Source of the DNA: Hydnum rufescens UP504
Taxonomy: Eukaryota > Basidiomycota > Agaricomycetes > Cantharellales > Hydnaceae
Direction: 5' to 3'
Assembly: GCA_014904985.1 (NCBI GenBank)
Contig: MU128947.1
Location: 91,771-155,770 of the forward strand
Length of the DNA: 64,000 bases
Shown here: piece by piece, positions 11,057 to 23,023 of the stretch
How positions within the stretch are numbered: the stretch's first letter is position 1
How the letters are laid out: each line of letters opens with the position of its first letter
The notes under the pieces: generated by a model
Databases searched by the model: none
Told to the model about the DNA's origin: nothing
Seen by the model: only the letters and a program-made list of their open reading frames with translations
Made by a program: the position numbers and the translations under genes

Positions 11057-12600
11057 TCATGCCTTACCGGCCTCGGCCTTCATGTTGAACATGGACAAGA
11101 ACCCACTGGAAGTTGATTTTGCCTTGGAAGAGGCAGAGGACGAGATAAGGGAGGACGAGGACGACGCTGCCGGGTGGGGATGGCGCGGAGGAAGCGAAGT
11201 AGGAGGGTGTGCGCGTGACTCCTTCGCGCGTTGTCGACGTTCATCAAGACGTGAGGGAGGGGGTTTGGATGCAGGAGTAAAGGAGGAGGCAAGAAAATCG
11301 TCTTTGGCGTGCGTCGGATGAATGACGGTAGGAACAAGTGCCCTTGCTGGCGCTGATCGCTGGCCATGGGGTTGCGTCACGGGGGGAGGAGGGATGAACG
11401 ATGACGCTGAGGAGAGGGGGAGTGGCGATGGACGACGGCGTTCGCGTGGGTGAGGAGCAACTGCAGGAAAAGATGGGGCGGGGATAGAAAAGTCACGAAC
11501 AGACCCAGGGAGTGGTAGGGGCGCAACGTTGGTGTGTGTTGGGAATGTATACTGTGCAAAAGAATGGGCTTGGGACATGTAGGCGGACAGCGGGGAATAG
11601 TCTGCCTCGTCGTTGTATTCAGATGAGTTTGCAGTTGAAGGCGTGCGCAACTTCTGTTCGGCAAGGCGTACAGCTCCGCCAGCTCTAGAAGCACCGAATA
11701 CCTTCCAACGGCTCCTCCCTACTTCCTCCTCAATAGAGTCCCCGCTCCCACGACGGCGCATTTCCTCGGCGAGGAGGGCAGTATACTCCAATTCTTCCTC
11801 ACGATCACGCCACATGCGCCCATCCGCTCCAATGTAGGGAAGAGGACCTGCGCCAGTTCCCCCACGCTCGTCCGGTGTGGCGTTCTTAGGGGCACTCATA
11901 AAAGGGTGCACCCCCGATGCAGCACAGGAGTTTCCTAGGATCTGTTCCATCTCAACAACGGCAGAGTAAGGCAGCGGGAGTGGATATCGGCGTTGCTTCT
12001 GTTCCTTCTTGGGGGGTTCAGCACGGTTTTGGGAGTGGGACGCATGGTGTTTAGGAACAGATGAAATGGAGGAACGACGCTCGGATTTGGACGGGGGGGG
12101 CGCCGCATCTGCGCGCGAGGTTGAGCGCGAGAGTAAGTTGGAGCGCTGCATGAGGGGCGTCTTCGGATGCCCAGAAGTTGGTGGTTTTGAAGAGGTGTGC
12201 TGGGAGCGGGAGAGAATGTTCAAGCTTGAAAGCGATCCGAGACCCATGATCTTTGCAGTCACAGCAGGGAAAACAGAAATCGACTTAGAGCGGGACTTCC
12301 TAGGACGAACGAGGGGAGGGCTTGTGAGCCCGGGAGCAACTGGGGATGACGGAGCTTGAATCGAGGTGTCGTGATAGAGTGCTTCGATAGTAATACTGTA
12401 GCCCAAGCTCTTATGAAGTCCTTCAGAAGCGTAGAACGAGGAAGAACCTGGGGTGGTCAGAGAGGTGCGAGGAGTGACTGGGATAGTAGGATGATAGAGG
12501 ATTACGGGGCTGTTACTCTTCTTGACGTCAGGTGAAGGGGTATCGATGATGTTCAAGAACGATTCTCGTGGGGACAAAGGACTCCTGGTTGAAGGCTGTT
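11057..12600 (-). CDS. Hypothetical Ser/Pro-rich protein, about 510 residues
   Basis: One long open frame runs leftward from about 12600 to the stop at 11057, with an open coding stretch of more than 500 codons in GC-balanced sequence. An upstream exon starting at an ATG near 12795 and ending at a GTAAGG donor near 12675 is likely, but I could not make its phase fit. The protein is low-complexity: Ser/Pro-rich N-terminal half, a more ordered acidic/charged stretch in the middle (DREEELEYTALLAEEMRRRG), then Pro-rich and Ser-run C-terminal segments. I do not recognise a domain. It may be a disordered regulatory or scaffold protein, which is inference from composition only. Confidence 0.6.
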
Positions 12601-12849
12601 GACAAGTAAAATCAACGGGGGTATTGGCACGAGCGCGACGCGAAGGTGGAGAGGGGGCTGCACGGGTGCCTTACGCTTGAAGCGAGGTGGGGGTGGGGGT
12701 GCAAGGAGAAAAGCGTGTTTAGTGTTGGATATAAATGTAGTATTCCGGTGAATTGACGATGGTGATCCTGGAATGACGGATTCTCCTCGGGACATGAATA
12801 AATTGGGAATATGGTATTTGAGAAGGCCTAAAAATGCAGTGGGTTGCAC

Positions 12850-15040
12850 GTCGGGAACAATGCGGGGGTATTGAGATGAATTATGCGCGCGGAAATTGGG
12901 CGGCTTTAAGGTGATCTAGGGGGCAAGAGCGGGTCGTTGGAATCACTGAGAAGCCCTACATAAAGGTACGAACCCACCAAGAGGCTACAAGGAAAGGGAG
13001 ACCAAGGATTCTTTGAACGGTAATTGGAAAGACAGATAAGAGGAATGTTCGGCTCTCCCTGTAACATATTGATAGGTGACCAAGGGTACATCAGGCCTGA
13101 TGCTCCATCCACCAGATAGAGTCTACTCACCCTCTTTATGGTCGTCGAGTCGTCTAGCGAAAGAATGCAGAGAACAGTATTGAAACGAGGAAGCACAGCT
13201 TGACTATCAAGTGCTCTGCAACACCTATATAAGCATTTCAACGATAGTGGGGGAGAATAATGAGGACAATAGTGTGCGAGGACGAAGACTATAAAGCGTT
13301 CAACGTTGCGAATAAACCTTTGTACTCGTCCGGCGGTTGCCGACCCCATTGTCTGGACGGCCTTTGTCACCAGAGTGTCGCCAAGGTGTCACCAGGTGTC
13401 ACCCAGGGCATGCTTCTTCGCACAACCAGTGTAAATCGGAAGCTCCTCGCGCCGCACACTCTGAAGCTCTTTATGACAGGAATGGTAGTCTTTTCATATG
13501 CGCACAGGCAATGCCATCCGGAAGCGCGTAGGTAAAGCTCTTCTCACCACCGCCATTTGGGCGGTGTGGCTGCGGAGCCGCCTCGTCCTCGCGTTGTTTC
13601 TTCGACCACTACCGCAACATGAGCGTGTGGTCTGTACCGCACAAATATTCCCCCATTTTCTGAACAGAGCCCGTCGCCCACGTTACGCAAATCCGACATC
13701 CGCGACTTTTAACTCAGAACTCGCACGGTATCATACGGGCCCTCTGCAAGGTGCACCGTGAAGTGTTTCTCAGTCGGAGACCCCCAGCCATCACTCCCTC
13801 AATAGGGGCTTTTTGGGAACAAGGCATGCATTTGCACTGAGCCGCTTCTTTCGTCGGTAATTTATTTTCACTGATTCACGGGGAAAAGATTGACGCACCT
13901 CCAAATATTAGACATGAGAGTGTGTAAGTTTGGTTCCTTGAAAATCTGGGTACTATCTGTTGCCAAGGCCATGAACAGTGGACCCACAGGATTCTCAGAT
14001 CACAGGCTTTTTCAGCTAGTGCATGTTCTGGCCCAACCTAGTGCAAATTCCCTGGCTCAGCACTGGACCTGCGAATATGTGATTTTGGATGCCCTATGAG
14101 CGTGTATCACGCAGAAGTTTCTGGGCACTTGAATGATATCTCCGAGTGGTGCTGCCACGGCCATGCATAATACTGAGCTCAACTGAAATAAGTCGAGGCC
14201 ACGGATTCGTAATTGTTTTATCGTAGACAGAAATGACGGAAGTTCCGAGCCAGTGCTGTGGTACATTCCAGCAGAGGGTTGGAGGGGGTACAATGACTGA
14301 ATTATGTCAACAGGTGTGACGGCTACAGACTGTTCATGTGACATCATACAACAATACGTGGCAGCCTGCTTGCGGCACAGTATCTAAATCGAGAATTAGA
14401 CACATGCGTATGGTGACTTCCCACATGGGATTCAGATATGCCTCATGATGGTGCCATCTTGGTGGCCTGCCGGAACACCTGCTGAATGAGCCTCCAAGCC
14501 TTTTCACCTGGCTCAGGTGATCGCTGGCGTTTCCTGCCTCTGATACTGACCTCCTTGGCACTCAGGCGAGGTTTCCAGCGCCGAGAGGGTTGTTTACTGG
14601 GGGAGTGGTGGTCTCAATCTTAATGCCCTATTCCAGCCTGGAAAAATTGTGCTGGATCACCCCAAGAATTTGTCATCCTTGGAGTCCAGAGATCCTAAAT
14701 ATCTAATTCTGGAATGCAGCGGATCAGGCTGTTTCGAACTCAGTAGGTTCCAGTAGGGCAGCTCAACACCAGCATCTTACTCCATCACCACAATCCAGCA
14801 TGTCTCCGACATAAGCTCATAGTGAAGAGGGGGACCCCTAAATGCAATGACAAGGCGATAGGTGGGCCCGGACGAGAAGGTGATTACTCATGCACTGTTG
14901 CGTAATGAGAATCAGCATATGGTGGGCGCCAAGAGAATACCGCATTGCCCCGGGCTGTCAGAGCTAAAATGCTTAAGCTTCAGGGTCACGTAAAAAATAG
15001 AGAGGAGCTCTCCCTCCTTCCTCCTCCCTTCTCCACGCAA
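12850..15040. other. Intergenic, nothing recognised
   Basis: About 2.2 kb between the Ser/Pro-rich gene and the multicopper oxidase. The open frames (for example 12906-13370 minus, 13498-13761 plus) are short, unlike any family I know and not backed by clear splice patterns. Unrecognised small exons cannot be excluded. Confidence 0.4.
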
Positions 15041-15049
15041 TAATTGGGT

Positions 15050-17797
15050 ATGAATCTTCCTCGTTGGCAACTCGGTGTGCTGGTCTTCGTGCTCCTGGTC
15101 GTCCGGGCGGCAAGTTATCCGGGCTCTGTTGGCTTAACGTCGCCGGTCCACCGTCGTCACCACGATTCCTGTCCTCCACCTCCTCCTAGGAAAACCGGCC
15201 ATGAGCGTGTTATATACAACGAGGGTGCGCACATACGACAGAAACACCCAAGCTAGAGGAACGGCTGACATTAATCAGCTTAGATGCGTTCATTCTTTCT
15301 AATGATTTTGTCGTCACGAATACGCCCACAACACGTATATATCACTGGCGGTTGAGTTGGGCTACTGGCGGTGAGTGTCCTCACCCTTTTCTAGATACCG
15401 TGAAATAAAACAACCCCTCAGCTCCTGATGGTTTCTATCGTAAAATGATGGTCGTTAATGGCCTATTCCCTGGACCACTCCTCGAGGCAAACGAAGGGGA
15501 CAACATTATTATCCACGTGAAGAATGATTTGGATCAAGGAGCCGGTATTCGTACGTGCTACACATCGTTTCCGTGATTGGGACCAATTGCAGCCTCACTC
15601 CCGCCTTCCAGACTTCCATGGAATCAACCAAATAGGCTCTCTCTGGGCAGACGGGTATGTATCTCTCTATCGAAGCCTTGGATTTATAATCACATGTTTT
15701 CAGAGTCCCCGGAATTACCCAGTGCCCAATACCGTCTGGTGGTTCATTCACGTATAATGTGTGATGTCCCATGATCCTACGGTCGCTGTGCACGGAGCTT
15801 AATTGTCCACCCTTTTCGATAGTTCACTATTCAACAGCAGTCTGGCACATTCTTTTGGCATTCTCATGTTGTAAGCCATAATGATTATTCATCCATGTCC
15901 AAAACGGAAATTGATTCATATTTCTTAGGGGAACACAATGGCTGATGGTCTAACGGTACACACATTCAGTGGCAGCAGTATAGCACAACAATTTTGACAT
16001 CGGCCTGCAGGGACCACTCATCGTGCACAGTCTCGCCGACCCGTATATTCCCGGAAAGGACTTTGATTATCAAAGGATCATGATGGTCACTGATTGGGCG
16101 TACGAATAGTGTTCCCTTCAGTTCTTGTAACATTATTGATCGTTTCACGCCCAGACACCAATTGTCGGAGGACGTTATTCGGGACATGTCTTCTCGTCCT
16201 ATGAGTGACAGTCCATCTGACTTCACGCCTGATTCATTCTTGATCAACGGGGCTGTGCGTTTAAACTGCATTCCTGCGTCGTGTCCTCTGTTTATTAATA
16301 GTTTTCGTAGGGCGTTTATAACTGCACCAACGCCCCTAACCATGCACGGTGCGAGCAGAGATCGCCCCCAGAAATCCATGTCCTACCCAACAAAAAATAC
16401 CGGTTCCGCATAATCAGCCATTCAAGCGAAGGTTAGATTTATCTCACTTTCATCAGTCCCCCTCGCTAACCGACCTCATTCCAAGCTCATTTCAAGATTT
16501 CTGTCGACAACCATCCTTTGCAGATCATCAAATGTGATGATACTGCGGTCGTCGGCCCATCCGGAATTCACCGCCTGCCAGTTGCAAATGGGGAACGGGT
16601 AATGCGATCCAAAGTCGCCGATTGTGTTGCTGCTGAAACTCAGACCCATAGTATGACTTTGTTATCGATACATCTAATGGTAAAAACGGCGACGACATTC
16701 TGGATTCGGGCCCCCTTCTGCAGCCAAAACGGGATACCAGGCTCCCCAGCTTCCGCCTTGCCATTCTTCGATATGTAGAAGAAGGGTGTATTCCGGGGCA
16801 TGAGCAGCCTACTACGAGTGATTGGAGCGTACCTTCTCTATCTGAAGGAGACTCGTGTCCCGATCTCACATCAGACGACTTTGTTCCCGTTCATAAAATC
16901 GACGCGCCGAAGACTGTACTATCTTCCTGGATCTTGGTCCGTTCTGGCTGTCTTCAATACGTTCACCGCGGATTTATCTCATCCCTTGACCAATAGGACT
17001 CGGTTCGCGGTAGTGTGATGGATGCAGATAACATGGCAGTCATGGCCTTTTTCTTCAACAATGTGACATGGACCAATGTAATCCTCGGCTATATCACTAC
17101 TCTGGCTGGTATTGTTTCTAACGGCTTTCTCGACTCTACCCAGTACATCTATAACCCGATGCTCATGCAATTGCGCAAGGGCTTGACGCTGAATGAATCT
17201 GCGATCGCGCACACCGTGTTCCCTCAAAGAGGCGGAGCTGATATTGTTATCAACAATAAGGATGCCGACCTAGATCATCCATATCATCTTCGTCCGTATA
17301 TCGTAGCTTTCCGTGGTCGTTAGAGCTTTCTTCATGCGTTTATTTTAGATGGAAAGGCATTCTTCATCGTTGCGAGAGGCTCTGGTGCGTTGACAGCAGG
17401 CCAATACGCAGCGCTTCCCCCAACCTTTTTCAACACGACCAATCCACTGCGTCGTGATACGGTTCGTTGTTTCTGTGTCTCCACGAGCCCCTGGGAGACT
17501 TGATTTATGCTATGGTGATGCGCAGCTTGTAATCACCAGGAACTCGTATGCTATCCTCCGAATTGTGACTGATGAACCAGGCGTCTTCGCCCTCCACTGT
17601 CACATGGGTGCGTGAAGGACATTGGGCCCTCTCGATAATTTCCAACTTGCGTTATTTTAGGTTGGCATCTTGCCCACGGGAAAATGGCAGCCGTCGTTGT
17701 TCAACCTGATGCCATTCCGAAACTGGCTCTTCCTGATCAAGCCGCTCACGTGTGTCCCATAATCACTTCATCCCCCGCGAATCAGCACTCTGAATAA
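15050..17797 (+). CDS. Multicopper oxidase (laccase/ferroxidase type), many introns
   Basis: The ATG at 15050 opens a signal peptide (WQLGVLVFVLLVVRAAS). Spliced exons then give the cupredoxin order: DGFYRKMMVVNGLFPGPLLE (15428 on), IHFHGINQ (first copper motif, W to F, both His kept, split by an intron at about 15551-15610), QSGTFFWHSH (second, about 15845), MADGLT|GPLIVHSLADPYIPG, FLINGAGVYNCTNAPNH, YRFRIISHSS, NGERYDFVIDTSNG, DADNMAVMAFFFNNVTW, HPYHLHG-KAFF (third) and HCHMGWHLAHGKM (fourth, about 17600-17690). It ends at the TAA at 17795-17797. A 60-nt intron (16938-16997) removes what otherwise looks like a stop. Two indels near 16690 (an A5 run) and 16730 break the frame. One codon is missing in the third copper motif, removing a type-3 copper histidine. 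Secreted oxidation of phenols or metals is the family role. The exact substrate is unknown. Confidence 0.78.
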
Positions 17798-18385
17798 CTC
17801 TTGGATTCCAATAGCTCTGTGATTCGTGTAACTTCCCCCGGGCGCGACGCTCAATACTACGAACCCAGGGTAGGCCCTGAGGTCGGCCTTTCTGTGCGAA
17901 CCAGTGCCTTTTTTCTTTTCTTCATAACTGCACATTCATTTTCCCTACGTACTATTGAGTATGGTTGGTCCCTGTCAATCCTAAATTGCCAAATTCCTTT
18001 ACCAAAACCAGTCGATCGTCCTATTTTTATTTCATCCACCTGGTTGCCCCCTAGAAATCCATGGTAGATGCAAAGTTGCTATTTGATGAGTTGGAGGTGA
18101 GATGGAGAAAACCTAAAAACGACGTGCTCCTTGGCCACTCGGTATACCGTCCTCTAAAGAGTGTGGCTCTTTACTCAAATCGCGATGGAGATTGGAATTG
18201 GATGACCGAAGCTCGGAAGTCTGTTGTTAACGTAAAGGACTTGTACTTGAGGAGTAGAAGGGAGTAGAGGGGTCCGGCGAAAGAATTGTTGCATGCACAG
18301 CGCTGACTCAATCACATGGACTGATTATTTGTCCGATTCTTGCAATCGAGGTTAGATCATCCCCCAACCCCCATCGCAGACGATC
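17798..18385. other. Intergenic between the oxidase and PhzF genes
   Basis: No gene recognised. The 68-codon frame at 18061-18267 has no family resemblance. The stretch probably holds the oxidase 3' end and the PhzF promoter. CCCCAACCCCCATCG lies just upstream of the PhzF ATG. Confidence 0.45.
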
Positions 18386-19481
18386 ATGGCCAGCGAACGT
18401 CTTTATTTCATGGTCGTGGATGTGTTCACTACCACCCCCTCCCTCGGCAACCGACTTGCTATCGTCCACGTCCCCTTTTCCGATCCCCTATCGCCAGAAC
18501 AGAAGTTATCGATTGCGAAAGAGTTCAACTTCTCTGAGACTGTCTTCGTGCACCATGATCGCGGGCTCAAGGAAGATGAACTGCGCATTAGTATTTATAC
18601 CATCACCGGGGAACTCCCCTTTGCAGGCCATCCCACTCTGGGCACGGGCTGCCATGTTCTGCGCTTACAAGCCGATGACGTAGGTAACAAGGATATCCCA
18701 GTCCACGTAACACTCATAACTCCGGCTGTACGAGTCCCCGTCACGTATTCGCCAAAAACTGGTTTGACAAGTGTTCAAGTCCCACATTCCATCACGATCC
18801 ACGATGTAACCTTGCCAGTCGAGCACATTACCAGCCTTGTCGGGATAGCCGCTGGTGATATCTCCCACAATAGTACGATTGAAGGCGGCGGCGTTGTCGT
18901 CGCCTCGATCGTGGAGGGCATGACATTCGCGCTTGTCAGAATGACCTCTCTTGAGGCCTTGACCCGTGCCGCCAACACCGGCAAGGTCCTTCCGAAATCC
19001 GATCTCGGTATCCGCGAATCTGGGAATCTGCTGGTCTATGTGTACTATGCCACGGATGAACTAGTGGAAGGACAAGGACGAGAAGGAAACCGTGCCAAAA
19101 TCAATCGCCTCAGGTCAAGGATGTTTTTTGAAGGCGATCGTGAGGATCCTGCGACTGGAAGCGCGGCATCCACACTCGCTGGATTCTTATCTCTTACATC
19201 CTATGCCGGGTTGAACGAGGAGTTGCGCTACGAGATCGCACAAGGTGTGGAGATGGGAAAACCCAGCGAGATAACTGGTACGGCCACAGTTTGACAGTTC
19301 GGCAGCGATCATCTGACGCTATCACCTTGCTTCAGTGGACGTTCTTCTCAAAGACGCCGGCGACAAGAAGGTTGTGGACAAGATATGGCTTAGTGGAATG
19401 GTCACTGCTGAGGTCACGGAAGGCTTAATAACTGTCGACCCAGAGACCCATAAATTAATTCCGGTTATCGGTACGCTGTAG
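18386..19481 (+). CDS. PhzF-family isomerase/epimerase-like enzyme
   Basis: Two exons, 18386-19277 and 19336-19481, join at a GTACGG donor and TTCAG acceptor and give 346 codons with the stop, an exact multiple of three. PhzF hallmarks are present: the N-terminal VDVFTTTPSLGNRLAIV, SETVFV with the Glu used as general acid/base in PhzF, GELPFAGHPTLGTG, and the second-domain motif DPATGSAAS. Family members are dimeric diaminopimelate-epimerase-fold enzymes acting on small molecules. The fungal substrate is unknown. No phenazine genes lie nearby, so a phenazine role is not implied. It is one of the few genes here with no frame break. The start is the first ATG and fits the family N-terminus. Confidence 0.92.
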
Positions 19482-19987
19482 CATGTATGTACCACAAGGC
19501 CGAGCTATAGCTAGGCGCTACGCAACTTAAGCGCTCCCTCCTGCACGTAGCGGGGATTGCCGGGGGGCTGTTGGACGCTTCGTGTTTCTGTCCTAAATTC
19601 TGTCTTTTCCGCGGCATTGTGTCGCGTGTCGCGGGTTTAGGGTGTATGATGAAGGGAAAGGATAAGTCGGGATAAGTCGCGACGTGGATCATACTTGAAC
19701 CAGGTGGTTCTTCCATTTCGCCTCCTGTCTCCGCTATCTTCTATCTCCTTATGGCTTTTGGGCTGAGGCTGGGACAGTTAATCTCGGATGCCTAGAAAGA
19801 GTTTGCTTGCACGACCCACTCCTCGTCTTCCGTAGGCATCCCCCACCTCCGAAATCCCTTACTAGAGATGAACCGGAATCGACAGTCCAGATGTAAGTTT
19901 GCCTTATGACTCTTTGCAGCGCACCACTGAGCGGCTGCGAAAGATGCTACCGGGATTGTCCAAGAAGGTATCGCACGACAGATATCG
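19482..19987. other. Spacer, probably containing the 5' end of the TPR gene
   Basis: Nothing is recognisable on its own. In the plus frame that leads into 19988, codons from about 19930 (AAAKDATGIVQEGIARQIS) look coding and continuous with the TPR gene, so its true start is upstream of 19988, possibly the ATG near 19789. Confidence 0.4.
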
Positions 19988-22870
19988 ATGCTGGAGCCTG
20001 GCGACGATAGTGCTCTATCATCTTCGGACGATATTGGGGTGCATGCGAAACAGACCCTAGAAGCTCTTCGTACGGCAGAGTTGCTCCTCGCACCGAATAC
20101 TTCCGCGTCACGGGCGTTTCTCCGACATTTTCCAGATTCCGATGCTCGTCCCCTGTTCACCGAAAAATTGGCCACTGAGAAGCTTCAAAACATCGGTACA
20201 TATGTGCAAAGGATCCATTTGGCCTCGATTATGAGTAGCAGAAGCGTTGATGCTCTCATGGATGATCGTATTTGTGACTACTTTGACCGGATTACCGAGT
20301 GCGCCAAGTCCTCCAAATGTGCACAGAGATTTATCCCTCATATTGACACTCTCAAGATGCTTAGGTTTACTAATTCGGCGTTTACATCGATATCTGAATG
20401 CCGGATCGAATTCACCTGCCGTGCTGCATGCATTGGAAGACTTCGTCCGATCAGCCAACCAGTGGATTGTAGATATTCCAGTTCGTGAGGCGTTTAAGCC
20501 CCGCCAGTGTTAACTAATGTCCTTGTGCACAGGGACCAGCCGTGTTCATTTTAAACGAGGATCTCTGATGTCTTCCCCCACCACTCTTGTAGTAGGCCAA
20601 TGTTTACCCCTCGAAGGCGTCTCTCGCTCATGTATTTTCCCAGCCTTCGTCAAATGCAGTGATTGGTAAAAGTGGTATCTGTCCACTTGAACGTGCGATG
20701 ATTACACGTTTAGGAATAGCCCGAAAGCAGTTCTATCGTCTCGAAGTCTTTACGCGCTGGGCTCGGGACGACACCGATCCCTCGGCGATTCGCTCGCAAG
20801 TTGGATCTTTTCGAAGCGCCCACCTTCTCCGTGAGAGAGGCTCGTTGCATCACGAGTACGTGATCATCTCGTTCGGCGGAAATGATCGATCCGTCCCTCA
20901 GAGCTGGTTGCGAGCAGAGAAGGCGCCAGCGAAGATGAAGAAGCATTGGTACGCCCCCAATCTGGAAGGCGGCAGTCCTCTCCTTGGCGGCGCGGCTTTG
21001 CGAGAATCGATATCGTTTGCCAGCTCGAAAGATGATCTTCGGCTAGATGAAGATGATGAACTGGCGTCTGTTATTGTTGACAATGGATACGTCACCCACT
21101 CATCGCAGAGCATGCTTTTGAATGGATTGGCGGGCCAATTTGCCGCGCTAGCCAATAACAGCCAACGATATCATCTTCTCTCTGAAAATTGCCGCTGGTA
21201 TGCGAGGTGTAGCATTCTCAGCATTGCGGAGCATCTGATCGCTGTCGGCGTTCTCTATCGCACATGCTGGCTTGGACAGCCATGTATAGTTGAGATGCTG
21301 CGCCGAAACCTCGGGGATGAGCCTTTTGGAGGACGACAGTTGAGGACCCAACGGCATGCTCATCCGAATAAGGAGCTCGTTGGATCATGCTTGGTCACTC
21401 ATTGTTCATGGAAATGCATCGGAAGCCCTCCCCCTCTGTACAAAGGCGCTCACCATGCTCAAAGGCGGTAAACCCGACGCCCAATACCCTCCCTTCTCCA
21501 TATCACTGGCTTGGTCCGTATATGGATGCGCTTTGCATGATCTTGATCGGCTTGGGGAAGCGCTAGATGCACACCAAAAGGCCTGCAATATCTCGCGTTC
21601 CATTCGTGAACAAGAGTCACACCTATTCTTGCTCAGTCACGGGGCGCTTGCCACGACTCTACACAAAATGGGTCGCCAAAGTGAAGCGGCTAATGTCTGG
21701 AGAGAACTAGTTGATGCTCGACGTCGAATACATCGAGCGTATGATGACTTGGAATCCACTAGCGGCCTAGCCCAAGCTCTCACCAATTATGCATCAGTCC
21801 TCACAGAGCAGCCGAAGCGGCAGTGAACACTGCATCCGAGCCCTTAAAGAAGCAATTGTTCTGTGGCGCAGCCTGGCTGGTCAGCATTCTGATCTATATC
21901 GATCAGATCTGCAAGGCGCATTGACACTATATGCGGAGGTACTCGATCTCGCTGGACGTTCTGCGGAGGCTAGTGCGATCAAACGCGAGGTTTCCAGTCT
22001 ACAGCCTGTTGCCATCGCCGAGCTATGGCCAAGGGTCTTTATAGTCGTGCCAAAAGCGAGGCTGCGCTTGGAAATTGGGAGAACGCGTTCGCCGCGTGCA
22101 AGGAATCCGTCGAACAATTCCGACGTCTCTTCGATGAGAGCCCCAATGAGTATCGCACTCATGTAACCAAGGCACTTGATTGTCTCTTTGATTATCGGGG
22201 CCTTGTCAAGCCGTCGTCGAATGCTGTTGAAGCGTGCGAAGAAGCCATCGGTTTTTATCACCTCCAAAGTATTCATTCCCAGGAATATTTCGGGAGGCTT
22301 GCCGAGTGGTTTATCGATTATTCCTCTGTTTTGGATGCCCTGGACCGTACGACCGAGCATTCGAATCGTCGTTGGAAGCCATAGCCGTTTCAGCGCAAGG
22401 AGTTTGCTTTGCGACCCCGCGTCTTCCGTCGAAACATTGCATCTTGCCTCTTTAATCACGCGATCTACGCCGCCAAGCTGCGACGATGGGGTGACGCTAT
22501 CGAGGCTGACCAGGAGTCCCTTAAACATCGTCGACATCTCTACAAGCGCGATCCCTCCGGATATCGCGACAGGCTTGCACTCGGGTTGGCAAACTTGGGG
22601 CTACATTATTATGGTGCGAGGAAGCATTTAGAAGCACTAGGGACGTGGGATGAGGCCCTAAATCTCTATCGGATATTGCACCATGCGGACCAAGAGCGGT
22701 ATCGAGCACCTTTGAAAGCATTGTTGAACCGCGTGGCCGACTTGATCGATGCTCGTGGAATAACTCCGGCTATTGTGCCCATGCTGAAGATATCCAATCC
22801 AGATTCACTGCGTCAGGAAGCGGAGGCAGTAGAGCGAGGTGCCCAGGGGAAGAGGGTGGGGTATCGGTAA
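19988..22870 (+). CDS. TPR-repeat protein with a lineage-type N-terminal region
   Basis: The N-terminal part (19988-20500) is helical with no known domain. The middle (20659-21350) contains HLLRERGSLHHEYVIISF, SWLRAEKAP and LLSENCRWYARC, resembling a family I associate with Rhizoctonia-type fungi, apparently without a functional name. From 21356 to 22850 degenerate TPR-like helical pairs repeat (SLAWSVYGCALHDLDRLGEALDAHQKA, ALATTLHKMGRQSEAANVWREL, LANLGLHYYGARKHLEALGTWDEA). TPRs bind partner proteins. No partner can be named. The frame shifts near 21360, 21825, 22030 and 22350-22400. An intron at about 20480-20532 explains one break but not these. Either base indels or a decaying gene would fit. 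It ends at the TAA at 22868-22870. Confidence 0.6.
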
Positions 22871-23023
22871 GCTGGTGAGGAAGAGGCACAATTCTGTCGT
22901 GTAAGACCGTTAGGGGAATACATCCACAATTGTTTATGGAGAAGATGTATTTGGACTTGGCTGTCCATCGTCTGTGTCATGTCGATAGAGATGACAAGTT
23001 AGTGGCCATCACGTGAATGCGCC

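Noticed and set aside
15595..15630. Loss of the first copper histidine (DFHG instead of HWHG)
   Set aside because: With the intron GTACGT...TTCCAG removed, the codons join as I-H-F-H-G, so both histidines are present.
16980..17000. In-frame stop in the multicopper oxidase suggesting a dead gene
   Set aside because: A 60-nt intron (GTCCGT...AATAG, 16938-16997) removes it and keeps the frame into DSVRGSVMDADN.
18386..19481. Phenazine biosynthesis cluster
   Set aside because: PhzF-like proteins are widespread and no other phenazine or secondary-metabolite gene is adjacent.
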